A DNA stretch of 64,000 nucleotides from positions 167,318-231,317 of the forward strand of contig WTPW01001163.1 in NCBI GenBank assembly GCA_009809945.1, in the 5' to 3' direction. Source of the DNA: Gigaspora margarita (lineage: Eukaryota > Glomeromycota > Glomeromycetes > Diversisporales > Gigasporaceae). The notes below the pieces were generated by a model. The model ran no database searches. It saw only the letters and a list, made by a program, of their open reading frames with translations, and was not told the DNA's origin. Made by a program: the position numbers and the translations under genes. Shown one piece after another: positions 34,331 to 46,251 of the stretch. Positions within the stretch are counted from its first letter, which is position 1. Each line of letters begins with the position of its first letter.

Positions 34331-35202
34331 CTGTTGGGACGACAGTAATATAAGAGCTAGGGTCAATGTGTGACTAAATACTGTCGGCTCTCCCCAAACT
34401 GATCCTGTCAAAATCGATAACCTGTCAAATCTGATAAAAACTTAATCTACCAAGTTGGTACCCGATATATAAATCTAATAGTTTATAATGTTTTCAAATC
34501 CGATAACCTTCCGAAACTGATACAAAACCTGTCTACCATGCATACCGGTTTGGGGAGGGCTGACAGTATATTTGCTTAAGTAATTGACCTATCAGGACGA
34601 TAGTCATTTGCACAAAATTCTAATGCTTCGATGACCTGTTGGGATGACAGTCATATAAGAAGCTGGGGTTGATATATTTGGTTTTAATATTGAGGCAGCT
34701 TTTGTCTCGAATCATCGCAAGACTAAACATGTGACATATGTCTGATCATGTTCGGTCTTATAATCGATCAAATGTTCGATCAATGATGTTTGATAAGTAT
34801 GAAATAATTTGCATGAGATGCATGTGAAATGGAAAATGGAGAAGTCTAAATAGTTAGTAAGTATGAGGTAATGAATGAATAGGAAAAATATTACTAAGCA
34901 AGGGGTTTGCAAGGGAACCCAACATTAGTTATGTTTATGCCAACCCTCCCTCCCTGCCCAATTAGTTACCAAAATTACCTGTTGGAACAACTGTCATATG
35001 AGAAGCTAGGGTCGATATGTGACTAATATATTTGTTTGGCCTGTCGGGACGACAGTCAGTTATACAGAATGCTAACGCTTCGATGACCTGTCGGAACGAC
35101 AGTCATATGAGAATCTGAGGTTGTTGTATTTTTGTTTAGGGTGTGGCCTGTCGAGACGACAGTTATCAGTATGAAGTTTTTAATGGCCTATCGAGACGAC
35201 AG
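34331..35202. repeat. Array of eight 15-bp palindromes (CTGTCGGGACGACAG type)
   Basis: Copies at 34331, 34589, 34636, 34979, 35041, 35088, 35148 and 35188. Most are perfect or near-perfect 6-bp stems around a 3-nt loop, usually preceded by a C and followed by TCATATGAGAA- or TCAT-like sequence. Compensated variants (CTATCAGGACGATAG) keep the stem. Confidence 0.75.
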
Positions 35203-36676
35203 TCATAAAGAAAAACAAAAGGAATGTTGCACAATGCTAGAAAACTGCGTAGGTTGCTTGATTAGCAGGAGAAAACACCTAAATGTATTTCCATCGTTAG
35301 TTAGTCCCCAAAATGAGAGACAAAATAAATATCAAAACTATATAAAAATTTACTAGATTTTTTTTTTGAGATGTGTAACAATATTGAATATGAAGTATTT
35401 TGTATTCTTTAATTGGAACCAGCGTTTATTCTTTAACACGCAAGTTCAAACCTTTATTTAGATGCANAACCTTTAAAATTTATTGCTTCGAATCCAAATT
35501 TTGTATAGGTAAGTATTAAATTCCGAACAATGTTTCAAAGCAAAATTTATATTTTAGTTGAAAGAATTGCCAGTTTATTCAATTTTGTTCGATTAATTTA
35601 AGTAAAAATTTGCTCGTTTAAAAAGAGATAGAAAAAAAGGGTTGTTTCCAATAAAGGCAAAAAAAAATCTCGTAACTTTATAAAAACTATGTATAAAAAT
35701 CGCTTAGTGGTAAAATTTCAAGCTAAGAATTACGATTTTATATATAAAAAATATATTACGTAGTTCATCAATTAATAATCACTTAAAACCATCGATTATT
35801 TAAAAAATAAGGAATCCACATATATTTTTGATTTAAATAGTATACCACACACCCCAATAGAACATCTTCATAGAAAATGATCCAATTGATAATTTAATCA
35901 AATCATTGATTACATCAATGTTCATTTATAAGGGATAATTAATAGATATATATAAGAATATTTGATCTAAACAATTATATCGAGCTGAATTACTCTATAC
36001 TGCAAAACTTGCCTTTATCGTCGTTGGTGATAGAAGATTTTCATTACTTTCTTCACATATAGATAATGAACTTGTAACGGTAGCGTAAGCTTTCTATCGC
36101 TGTTACGGATATCTGCAGAAAAATGCATGATCTTTTATCACTATAAAATTTTTATACTTGAGTACATAAAAACAATGATTAATCACTGATTATATCATTC
36201 TATCGATACTTTCCATGCACATATTGGATAATTCAATTATTAATTGTTAATTAAAAATGATTTATTAACAATTTTATGTTAACAATTAATAATTAGAAGT
36301 TCCCATCGCTAGATATAGCAAATCAAAAATGGCAAAGAACAACTAAATTTTTTTTTATTAAATATTCACGAATATATACCTTAAAAGTTAAAATTAGTTC
36401 ATTCACTCATACTTACCACAGTACATTTCATATCAATATTCTCACAATCTTTTATTTCATCAAATGAACAAAATAATTGGTAAAAATGTACAGGACACTC
36501 ATGACGGATGATAATTTTAGTATATGAAGAATGATAATTTTAGTATAAGAAGAATGATTTATGATAATACTTTTTCATAAATGGTAAACAATGTATAACA
36601 GATTGTTGAGTGATGATCATCACTCTACCGATCAGGGGCAACAATTTTGCATTTAAGATTATTCGTAATCAACATA

Positions 36677-36930
36677 TGGGGGAGCCCACAGCAAAAGGTG
36701 GCTTCGGGCCAACCAATCAGATTTTAAGATTTTATATAATAACTATCTAACTAATCATTATTTTTATAAAACCAATTTTTATTTATCAATAATATTAATA
36801 AAAAAATATATAAATTTAGTTTATCGTTTTAATGCTACTATATAATTGATAATCATATACTAAGTTTAGCAATGATTTTCTCAAAATCATGTGATTTTCC
36901 CGAAGCCACCTTTTGCTATGGGTCCCACCA
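36677..36930. mobile_element. 254-bp MITE with TA target duplication
   Basis: Inverted ends TGGGGGAGCCCACAGCAAAA and TTTTGCTATGGGTCCCACCA, continuing as GGTGGCTTCGGG, flanked by TA. Tc1/mariner-type insertion is likely. The 66-codon ORF at 36872 is a shadow of its right end. Confidence 0.78.
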
Positions 36931-37190
36931 TATATATACAACCGACGTCCGTAAGCGAAAATATTTTGAGCGCAATACAGCTAGCTCAGCTCTTTCGCGT
37001 AAGCACGCGCTTGAGCTAGATAGAGCGCTTTTTATACAATCAGTTGAATTTGGTGAAACCCAAAATTACTAAAAAAAGTTAACTTGACAAAAATCTATTT
37101 CCAAAATTAATTGATAATATAACCAAACCTTTCCAAAAAAGGTAATTTAGCATAGTACCAAACGCTGCCAAATGTTTCTAAGCGCTAACG

Positions 37191-37330
37191 AATATAATTT
37201 TTAATGTTGGGAGAGCAATTTATTTATTATGTGTGTTTTTCAAAAGAATACTTAAAATTAAAAGAATTATTCCTTCCTAATACATTAAGCGATCCTTTAT
37301 ATACATCTATCTAGAATTACCCAATTACCA
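37191..37330. repeat. Right half of the split repeat
   Basis: AATATAATTTTTAATGTTGG to ATACATCTATCTAGAATTAC matches the contiguous copy at about 40809-40945. Confidence 0.75.
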
Positions 37331-38316
37331 AAAATGAGGTAAGACATATGACTATTTACAAAGAATGTAGTAATGGGAATTCACTATGCAGAAATGTAGT
37401 AATCGTTACCCAGAAATATAGAATAATCCGGTAACTATAATGTAGTCACGATATACTAATTATGAGGTAATGGGACGATGAAAGTACTACTAATTATGGA
37501 CTAAATTAGCAAACTAAAAAATTTTACCATGACATCTCCCCTCGTTCAAAGATGAGCTCCATCAAATCACTACTCATTTCCCATTCCTTTTACGCAAATT
37601 TGTTTGCTAGGACAACTTCGGGAAGACCATGGGGCTTCTTTCTCTATTATTCTTATGTGTCCAGATGATTACTGTGGAATACCTTCGTGAGCCCCTTTTT
37701 TTTTTTTTTTTTGTCACGATCGCCTAAATTGTTTTTCTTAAATGGACATTCTACTAGATCACCAATTCTATCTTTATTAGCACTTGGGCTTTATACAACT
37801 TCATCTTCATAAAGAATATCCACAACTTAACTGTAATCTTTAGTTCACTTATTCACATCCTATAAACTATTATACCTGCTGTCTTTTAATTACTATAAGG
37901 TGGGTTGTCATTAATTTCTACCATTTTTACATTATCATCATTCACATTGGCATGTTTTTTCAGACTTGGCTACCTCCTGGTTTATGCAATCTTATCTATC
38001 TAGGCACTGTACATTTCTTGAAGATCATTATTGCTCAGATCACATTCCTTATTAACCTTTGCATTGTTATTTAGCACATTACATGATGATATTTTAATCT
38101 CTTGATCCTGCATCTGATTATATTAGTCTGAGCTTTCAACAATTTGATCTTTATCTTTTAGGTTGTACATGCAGCTTCAAGGGCTTACAGCCTTCAGTAG
38201 ATTTTTTTTTTTTGGCAAATTTCAAATCCTATTTAAGTGCTTTAACTATATCTATTCTCTTTTAGTGATAAACCCTGGAGCTATCTGTACTTAAAGCTCT
38301 TTTCATATTTTTCAAA
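37331..38316. other. No intact gene
   Basis: Repeated TGAGGTAATG/ATGTAGTAAT motifs to about 37500, then T-rich DNA with scattered minus-strand coding-like fragments that may belong to the Sel1 relic beyond the 38.3-kb palindrome. Contains an 18-T homopolymer near 37694. Confidence 0.4.
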
Positions 38317-38630
38317 CCCTATAAAAAAAAATCAAAAATCATATTCAGATTTTGTTCAGATTATTATTTTTAAAAATGAGCATTTTTCGTAATAAAAACC
38401 TATTTAAAACCCTTATAATTTCCTGAATATTTCTAAATTTCCTGGATTTCTGGTTATAATTTTTTTTCAGTATCAAATTATAACCAGAAAATCAGAAATA
38501 TTTAAGAAATTTAGAAATATTCAGGAAATTATAAGGGTTTTATATAGGTTTTCATTACGAAAAATGCTCATTTTTAAAAATAATAATCTGAACAAAATCT
38601 GAATATGATTTTTAATTTTTTTTTATAGGG
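38317..38630. mobile_element. 314-bp palindromic MITE
   Basis: Ends CCCTATAAAAAAAAATCAAA and the complementary TTTTTTTTTATAGGG, with arms of about 145 bp (AATCATATTCAGATTTTGTT and complement, CCTTATAATTTCCTGAATAT and complement). AAA flanks both ends. It interrupts Sel1-like coding relics. Confidence 0.85.
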
Positions 38631-38639
38631 AAATATCAT

Positions 38640-39260
38640 TTGAAGGCTTTGTATTTATCAACAGTATTTTTTTTTGGTAGTAATTGAGTGCCTTATATAT
38701 GTTTATGATAGTGCTCAAGTTTAAATATTTTATTAACATGATCTATATCTGAGCAGTAAACTATTACTCTATTCTTATCCTTGGATGCACCACTGCCATT
38801 ATAGCAACTATGCCCAAGATTATATAGTTTATCAACAACTTTACAGGTATTTAAAAGTCAATAAATGCTTTGGATTTATACTTTTTAATTTCAATTCCTT
38901 TTAGTAAGTATAACCAAGGTTATTTATTACTTTTGCACAACCTGTTTCTGCTAATTTCTGACAGTAAATAGATTTCTAATATTTATCCTTTCCAATATTA
39001 ACTTAGTCATCTTTTTATAATTAAACACTATTGTATTATTACTACCTTTATTGTGCTCTGTTATATTCATTTTGTCATTAGTGTTTATAGCTATTGACTT
39101 GTAATTACTTATGTTTAATCTTTTTTGAGAGTTACTTGATATTTGCTTTTCAATTTTTATTCTATTTTGATAGCAATAGCCAAGATTAAATGCCCCATTA
39201 ACATGGCTCATTTTTGTAGACTCTTGATAATTATGAATGCTTGTTGTCTATCTTTTTTAG
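38640..39260 (-). pseudogene. Sel1-repeat protein relic
   Basis: At 39211-38951 the minus frame begins MSHVNGAFNLGYCYQNRIKI.., a Sel1 repeat signature (A-xx-LGYCY-xx-GI-xx-). The rest of that frame loses the pattern. Downstream on the same strand, near 38830-38760, another fragment reads NLGHSCYNGSGASKDKN.., again Sel1-like, in a different frame. Stops and shifts separate the pieces. The palindrome at 38317-38630 lies directly downstream. Sel1 proteins are hugely expanded in Glomeromycotina. Confidence 0.5.
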
Positions 39261-40730
39261 CACTAATTCTACTCTAAAAACAATAAAAAATATTGGGGAA
39301 GTTAGATACTAATTTTGATAATATTTGGCTACTTTATATTTTTCTTTTTTAAAACTATTTCTATTTTGGTAGTTTTGTTTATAGTTAATCGATCCTCAAG
39401 TATCTTCAAATAGATTTTTTAAATCACTTTTTATCTCAAGATTATTAGGTATATCCTTTTTATAATTATTTCTTTGATACATACTATCATTATAATAATA
39501 ATCTATCCTTTTACTTAGGTCCTTATACTTATTGTCTTTAGATCAATTATTATCATCTTTTTATATCTTCTTTAGTAAGATTGTCTTCAGAATTTTATTG
39601 TTCAGATTTGCTTTTTCAAAAGAATCATTAGGCTTTATTTTTATTTCTTTCTTGCTTTCATCTTTGTTTATATAATTATTTGGTTCACTTCAGAATCTAG
39701 TTTAACCCAAAGGGTGCTCTACTTCTTTCTGGTAGCTTTTAACAAAAGAGAAGTGAAGAAAATTGCTCTTACTACTACTATTACTTGTTATAATAAAAAC
39801 AATCTCTTGTAACAAGAAAGCCACTTGTTCTACAGGACTTTTTGTTATTAAGTGTATAGGGTTATTATTTGTGGCATTGAGAAAAATATTACTTGGAGCA
39901 ACTGCAAAGAAGCATCCACTATATTCAATTCTAAATTGTAAATCGCAATGAGGCTATACATAATTGAATTAAATATTATTGTTAATTTGCATATCCAGGC
40001 TCTTTCTATAGCTTTCTAAAGTATACTTAGAATAAATAGTTAGACAGATGATAACAAATCAAAGTAGAGACTTTGTACAAATATTTGTATCTATTAGAAT
40101 ATCAATTTCTAACTCTCTATATATAACAAATAATACTAATAAATTTGCTATGTATTTTTTTACTATTTTGATAGCACCTTGCCTTTAGATCAACAACTTC
40201 ATATTCTACTAGGTTAATATAATTAGAGTAAAAAATTCAGTTCTAGTTACACTTATTATTCTAATATAGAATCTTTAGCTTTTTACTTTTTTAATCTTCT
40301 CACCAAAATACAGCAAGGTCTGTTAAACTGGTACTTGCAACAGCTAGCTTTTTTGAACTAACAATTTTATTTATCTCAAAAATGCTATTAACTGATTTTG
40401 GCTATTTAACTAAATTCTAATTTTCTTCTGCATATATCAGGATCTTCACAAAAGTTTGTTTCTCTAAATCTATCTAGAATTTTTGTGATTGTATCAAAAC
40501 ATTTATCACATTTAGGAGTAGCTGTTGCAAATTGTTGAGTTAATTTTTGTTTTCTAAACTATTATTATTGTCATAAAGACTTCTGTTTTTATTAACTAAC
40601 TTGCTATTATTTATCAGATTCAATATATTTTTTTATATGATTAACTTTAATTATACCCTTTAATATAAAAAGGTGCAAAAAAAAATGATTACTCTACACA
40701 ACTAGCACTAAAAATGTTGTATCTAGGGGA
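39261..40730. other. No recognised gene
   Basis: AT-rich. Minus-strand fragments such as ..KCDKCFDTITKILDRF.. near 40500 look like relics of coding sequence but cannot be assigned. A 62-codon ORF at 39763 is unsupported. Confidence 0.4.
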
Positions 40731-40970
40731 GAGACTTGATGAGCTTCATTGATAAATTTAGCTACTAGGCCACAATCATTAAGGGTTTAAATACTTATAA
40801 TTTATAAACAAATATAATTTTTAATATTGAGAGAGCAATTTATTTATTATGTGTATTTTTCAAAAGAATACTTTAAATTAAAAGAATTCTTTCTTCCTAA
40901 TATATAAAGTAATCCTTTATATACATCTATCTAGAATTATTCAATTACCAAAAATAAGTTAAGATATATA
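40731..40970. repeat. Contiguous copy of the repeat split at 33.2/37.2 kb
   Basis: Runs without a break through the point where the other copy is interrupted by 4 kb. It is followed at about 40976-41130 by GGGCCAGGCC-type motifs that resemble the end of another element. Confidence 0.7.
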
Positions 40971-41250
40971 TAGGTGTAAGATGAGCCAGGTTGGGCCAGG
41001 CCTGCTTAGACCTGAAACTCAGCTTGAAAATTATTTGTAAGCCCAAGCCTGGCTTATAAAAAAAAAGCCCGTGAAATAAACTGGGCCAGGCCTTATTTAA
41101 AACTATATCTAACCCAGCCTGGCCTGCATATTTATATAAAATTTTTGCATTACTAAAATTTTAGCTGTTCTCTGATTCAGTAGTGATAAACTTTTAACTT
41201 TAGTATGATTAGTACTATAGCAATAATATAGTATTATAATTTTTATAATC

Positions 41251-41464
41251 ACTAGTAAAATTTAAAAAATTTGCTATATTGAATAGCATGATTCAAATAC
41301 CACTCAACTTACCATTCAAACTTCCATTCAACACAATTATATAACTTCACGAATATGCATGTCCATAAAATCATGTGATTGTATTAAATGGAAGTTTGAA
41401 TAGTAAGTTGAGTAGTATTTGAATCATGGCATTGAACATAGCAAATTTTTTAAATTTTACCAGT
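41251..41464. mobile_element. 214-bp MITE
   Basis: Arms of about 85 bp: ACTAGTAAAATTTAAAAAAT pairs with the complement of ATTTTTTAAATTTTACCAGT, and inner ATGATTCAAATACCACTCAA pairs with TTGAGTAGTATTTGAATCAT. No ORF. Confidence 0.85.
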
Positions 41465-42429
41465 ATTACTCTATGTTCTAAAATGTTATAACTTTGAACC
41501 TATGAGCAAATCAAGAGAAAAATTATTGTAATAGTGTTTAAAGTAGAAAGAAAAAGAGATTAACAGCTGTTCTCATAAATTTTGGAACATCTAGTAAAAA
41601 ATTGATCAAATAATTATTTGGCTAATTTGATAAGTTTTAATTCAGCAGTAATAAACTTTTGATTTGGGCATAATTAGTAATATAGTGATAATGATATCTA
41701 TTTTTTGGAATATTTTTGGAATGTATTCTGAATGATTTTACAATATCAACATACCTAAAATTAAGATTTCACTTGAAAGCATACCTAGTATATTTGATTT
41801 ATTTAGAATGTTCTTAAGCAGCACGCTCTATGTGATTAGCTATTAATTGAGATAGTGCTTAACTAGGCCATTTTTGAGAACTAATAGTATGGACATTGAA
41901 GACCAATAGTATGAATGATAATATGATAGGAATATGCTCACATATCTTCCTCAATGTAATTAATTTACAACCATGTTGCTCAAATATTATGATTAATTAA
42001 AATATTGATGCTTGAGCAAATATCTTTATCATTATTACTATTTAGTGATTATTGTTTTTACAAAATAAAATAATGAAAAATAATGGATCAATGAAAGGAT
42101 AAAGAATCTACAAAAATTCCAAATTCTATTTCTTCTTTTTCAGAATTTTCTATGAGTCAACAGAACACAAAAATGTGACTTTTTTATTTGCAATAAAGTT
42201 TTTTAGCATAAGTAATAAGGTAATAATTCATCAACATTGGTAATGATTTTGAAGATTCATAATGATAATAATATAAAAAATGCAAAGTACTTGAATAATT
42301 ATTTTTACTAGTCAATCAATAATCTATACTAATAAAAAATATTTAATATTAACAAGAATTTATTAACTGAACTAAAAAAATAACAAGTTATACAATGAGA
42401 TTTTATTAATATTTGTTGAAACTGCATTA
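41465..42429. other. Intergenic, nothing recognised
   Basis: AT-rich, with no coding pattern, RNA gene or clear repeat. Confidence 0.45.
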
Positions 42430-43370
42430 AAAATTATAATCAAATGAATTTTTTTTTTTTGTGCTAAGGGTGGCAGAGACCATGGCTTTAGTGATATTTT
42501 AATATATATTACATTGATCTCATTGATTGATACATATTAGTATTTATAGTAAGAGTACAACTAGCCACATGTACAACTTTAGGTTATCTAATTTAAGTGG
42601 TCCGCCCGAAGGTTCCATACTAGCTACTATACCTGCAATCTACTTGGCGATTACCTATTTAAACTCTCTGGCTAATCCTACCCATTTATAGAGAACCAGA
42701 TAATTTTAACTCTAACCCTCCTTCTCACTTTGGTCTATAGTAGGGAAGGTAAACCTGGTTGCTAAATTAGACCAGTCCCATACTAGTTTTTATCTCTATA
42801 CTCCGGTAACCTATGCCATGGCTTTACCTATATACTTGGAGAGTTTCTAACCCTGCAGTTACTTACTTCTGCCTTGTCAAGGTTCGTCCAGACCCCAGTA
42901 CCTACTTCTCATCTTCTTTCCAGCCTATATCCTGGTTTTCTCAAACTTCTAATCTAGTTAGCCTAGCAGAGTTGGTCTGCCTCAGCTTTAGATATCTTAT
43001 AGTACTCTTCTTTTGGTACACACTTTCAGAGCATATGTCTTTTTTCTCCAGTGCGACTCTGGTGACCAGGTTGGTAAATCCTCCTCCTAAGGATCTTTGT
43101 TATCCGATTTCACCAGGCTTGGTTTGGTCTAATTCTGTTCTATATTACTATTAAAGATCTGTACTACTTCCTTGTCTTAGGACTTCCAAGTGGGTTTCAG
43201 ACTATCAAGTCCTTCTTTTAGTTTTTGGATAATTCCAGGAGACTTATAATAGGTTTGTGCTGACTATACTGGCTTGTATTCCTCTATGTAACCCAAGGGT
43301 TAATGGATACTTCCAGAATCTTCTAGTGCACAAGGTGCATTAGTGCCACTGGAGCTACAGATAGTAAGAC
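42430..43370. other. GC-richer stretch of unknown origin
   Basis: Clearly higher in G+C than its neighbours from about 42470 to 43360. The 113-codon forward ORF (42813-43154) is hydrophobic and aromatic without a family motif. Reverse frames hold stops. Possibly a fragment of a transposon with a different base composition, as at 62-64 kb. I cannot assign it. Confidence 0.35.
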
Positions 43371-43378
43371 CTGACTTA

Positions 43379-44246
43379 TCAATAAAGATCTGCTACCATA
43401 ACACAAACTAGTTTTTCTATTATAGATATTTCCTGAACTGTATCATCGATGTTCCGATTGTCACTGCATGTAATATTTTGAAAAGTCTAAAAATAAAAAA
43501 TTTTAAATTATTAAAACTTAAGTGTTCTCTTAATTTGCATTTTTAGTCGTTCACATAAAAAGGGATACAGTTTGAGTATTTAATGTCATTTTATAACTGT
43601 CGCAGTGATGCTAAAATTTGGAGACTCAATTTGTATCTATAAGTTCCACTAAAATCCAAACCTTATAAGATTAAAACGAAAAGACCACCCCAAAAAATTT
43701 TAAAATATCAAAATAGATCAAAATTTCAGCATCAGCTAGAACAATAATTATACTTACTTCTTCTACGTTTTTCAGATCTTTTTCAACCTTTTCTATATAA
43801 ACAGCCTTTATTGTAAAATGTGTAAACTGTAGATTCTCAATACATTTATTGTATTCATTAATTAACTTTACAAATTTACTTTTAACTTCTTTTGCATTAA
43901 TATACTTTTTATAGCCTCTAAGAGCTGATATATTCTTGACATAATCTTTGATATTTGATATAATGATATTGAATCTTTTGAAACTCAAATAATAACTACT
44001 TTTAATAAAGTTCTTCATATTATTATCCATGTTTAGCATCATTAAATTCATCTCTGATTCTGCAATTTTCATGAGCATCATTGAAATTGAACAAATTTCT
44101 TTGTTACATTCTGCATTTTCATGAATTTTAGACATTTTATTAACTGAATATTTCACTGAAGTCATTAAAGGTGAATAGTATGCTAAAACATCAGAAATAG
44201 ATGTGTTCACCATAAAGTCTTGTTTTGTATCGAATTCAAAGCTCAT
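43379..44246 (-). CDS. MLKL-NTD/HeLo-like four-helix-bundle protein lacking a kinase domain
   Basis: Two exons: 44246-43758 and 43486-43379, with an intron starting GTAAGTATAA and ending TTTTTATTTTTAG, phase 0. The spliced product is 198 residues. Residues 1-160 match the N-terminal four-helix bundle often found before kinase domains in Glomeromycotina: AECNKEICSI.., YYLSFKRFN-II-NIKDYVKNI, then SALRGYKKYINAKEVKSKF and LINEYNKCIENLQFT. Exon 2 supplies the conserved NRNIDDTVQEISII linker and stops soon after, where the kinase would begin. In MLKL and HeLo-type proteins such bundles bind membranes or signal cell death; that function here is inference. It is either a stand-alone version or a truncated gene. 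No lesion is seen in the two exons. Confidence 0.65.
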
Positions 44247-44372
44247 AATTAATATATAAGTAATTATTAATAAGAAATTCCTAATATAAGAAAGATTTTA
44301 TAAGTCCTAGTTAAAAAATTTTATAATAAAAAACATTTGATATGAAATTTCTTGATATAAGAAAGTGGCCAG

Positions 44373-44444
44373 TAGAGATATGAAGCTTTATTCAATAGAT
44401 ATCTAAATAATTGAGTGTCCAATGAATAATGGTTCACATCTCTA
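44373..44444. mobile_element. 72-bp mini-MITE
   Basis: TAGAGATATGAAGCTTTATTC pairs with GAATAATGGTTCACATCTCTA. Same family as 18972-19042, by end sequence. Confidence 0.6.
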
Positions 44445-45557
44445 CAATACAGCAATATTAAGCTTATGTACGTACGTATTATCGTTAACTAGGATTGTTC
44501 AATATTTATATTTACACATAATCTTAAATGAATTCTTAGTAAAATGTTCTGATGAAGAGCATAAAACCTATCATAATACGAATTAGTTCCAAAGCATGAA
44601 GTGGTAAAAGAAGAGTGTAGGAAAGAATCTTAAAGCAACACTATTTTTAAATAGATTATTTCTGATCTAGCATTTTTGGGTCAATGTATTTAGAATCATC
44701 AGAAAGAAATGCTCTCAAATTGTATGTATTATTGAATTATCCTATAAGAATCAAATAATAATATTATTGTGAAGTTTGCAATTAAAATTAATTGATTATA
44801 CTTAGTTATCATTAAATGTTCCAAACTATGATTATTACTAATAGGATTTGACGTTAGGCATTGTTATTGTAAAGCAAAAATGAATACAAAAGAGTCATAA
44901 TAAAATATGTTTTTTTTTCAGTTTATAAAAGAGTCAATTATTAGTATGGGAAGACATAAACATAAGTTTAAAACTTTTAATATAAAAGAATTTATTTATT
45001 TGTTATTCAACATCAGAAAATTATTGGAAAAGTGAATTTTCAAAAATATACTTGGCTAATTTTAATGAACAAACTAAATCTAGTATTCAAAATTATTATT
45101 CTACAAAGTGAATTATATAAATTTTTATCATATTATGTAGTCTTAATATTAATTAAATAATTTAAGAAAAATAAAATTTAATTAAATTAATTCAATCAAA
45201 ATTCATTTAAATACAATACTTCAAGCAGTAAAATTTTATGAAGCCAATTTTAATTAACAATTAATTATAACAATATATTCTATAAAATAATATAGATGGA
45301 TATTTGTTTTTATTTAGTTTTGAGTATTTCATTTCATTTTTCAATAATTAGATTTAATTTATAATAAAAATCAAAATAAATTAATTTTAATTATTAATTG
45401 TATTAAAATTTGTAAAATATATTTAATAGGATTAAAATGCTGATTTTAAATTATTAATTAAATACCCATTATAAGAACAAATATGAAACTTATAAGTTAA
45501 CTACGTCTAAACTTTTTTATAAATATAAGAGTATTTTAAAATATTAAATTATTAAAA
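44445..45557. other. Intergenic, no gene seen
   Basis: Extremely AT-rich with many AATTAAATTA-like runs. No coding signature. Confidence 0.45.
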
Positions 45558-46251
45558 ATGAATTTAGGTTTAGATTATAAAAAAAAATATGAGATTAAAT
45601 ATTTTGAATAGTATATTGCTTCAAACAGGGCCAAATTAATAAAAGAAATATGTCAATATTCTGAATATATTGCAAATAAAACTCACCCAATTGAAACCCA
45701 ATCATATTATAAAGATTTATATGAAAAATTCCACAAAAAATATTTATCCTTACTTAAAGATATTGAAAAAACCAGAGCAGATGATTTAATCATATTTTAC
45801 TCAAGAAAATTGCAATACGAATTAGAACAATGCCCTAAATTTTATACGATTGAATCCAAAGAATATTATAAAGATTTATATAAATCTTTATCAAAATTAT
45901 ATTCACTTGTGCTCATGGATATCAGAGCAAATAAATTATATTTTGAATATCAGAAACAAACAAATACTAATTCACTTTTTCGACTATTATACGAATTAAA
46001 AAAAAAGAAAATAATTCCTATGATATTAAAAAGGCTCAGCAAGAATTTAGAAAGATTAAATTATCTCGTTATTCATCTTTAACTGACAACTTTAAAAATA
46101 TCTTTAAAAAGAATCTTTTTTTGATAATTTATCACAGAAATAATTTTGATTGCAATCTCACTAATCATATATCCTTAAAAAAATTCAATTTATCCACGGA
46201 ATCTACTATAAATGAATTACTTATCCATCATCTTTCAGCTGAATGGGTTTA
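45558..46251 (+). pseudogene. Unknown charged protein with a nonsense codon and a frameshift
   Basis: ATG at 45558 (MNLGLDYKKKYEIKYFE) is followed by TAG, then the same frame continues through ..YYKDLYEKFHKKYLSLLKD.. to about 46000. There coding shifts frame (NSYDIKKAQQEFRKIK.. to ..HHLSAEWV, stop at 46251). Together the parts give about 230 residues, rich in Lys, Tyr and Glu and probably helical. SYYKDLYEK and EYYKDLYKS show an internal repeat of about 55 residues. Family unknown. Two lesions suggest a pseudogene. Confidence 0.5.

Larger units (their letters stand above)
33211..37190. mobile_element. About 4-kb insertion, unclassified
   Basis: Inferred from comparison with 40731-40970, where the flanking halves are joined. 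The interior is less AT-rich than its surroundings up to about 35.4 kb. It contains internal duplications (GAATCATCACGAGACTAAAC at about 34065 and GAATCATCGCAAGACTAAAC at about 34710), repeats of AGTATGAGGTATTG, a CTGCCC..GGGTGGGAGC pair near 33214 and 33700, and a hairpin array. I see no transposase or reverse transcriptase. It could be a large non-autonomous element or composite DNA; the short copy might alternatively be a deletion derivative. Confidence 0.5.

Noticed and set aside
35467..35467. Ambiguous base (n)
   Set aside because: A single uncalled base in non-coding DNA; no interpretation placed on it.
36872..37072. 66-codon ORF
   Set aside because: Overlaps the right inverted end of the MITE at 36677-36930.
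42813..43154. 113-codon ORF
   Set aside because: No recognisable motif; most likely a chance frame in a GC-richer repeat fragment.
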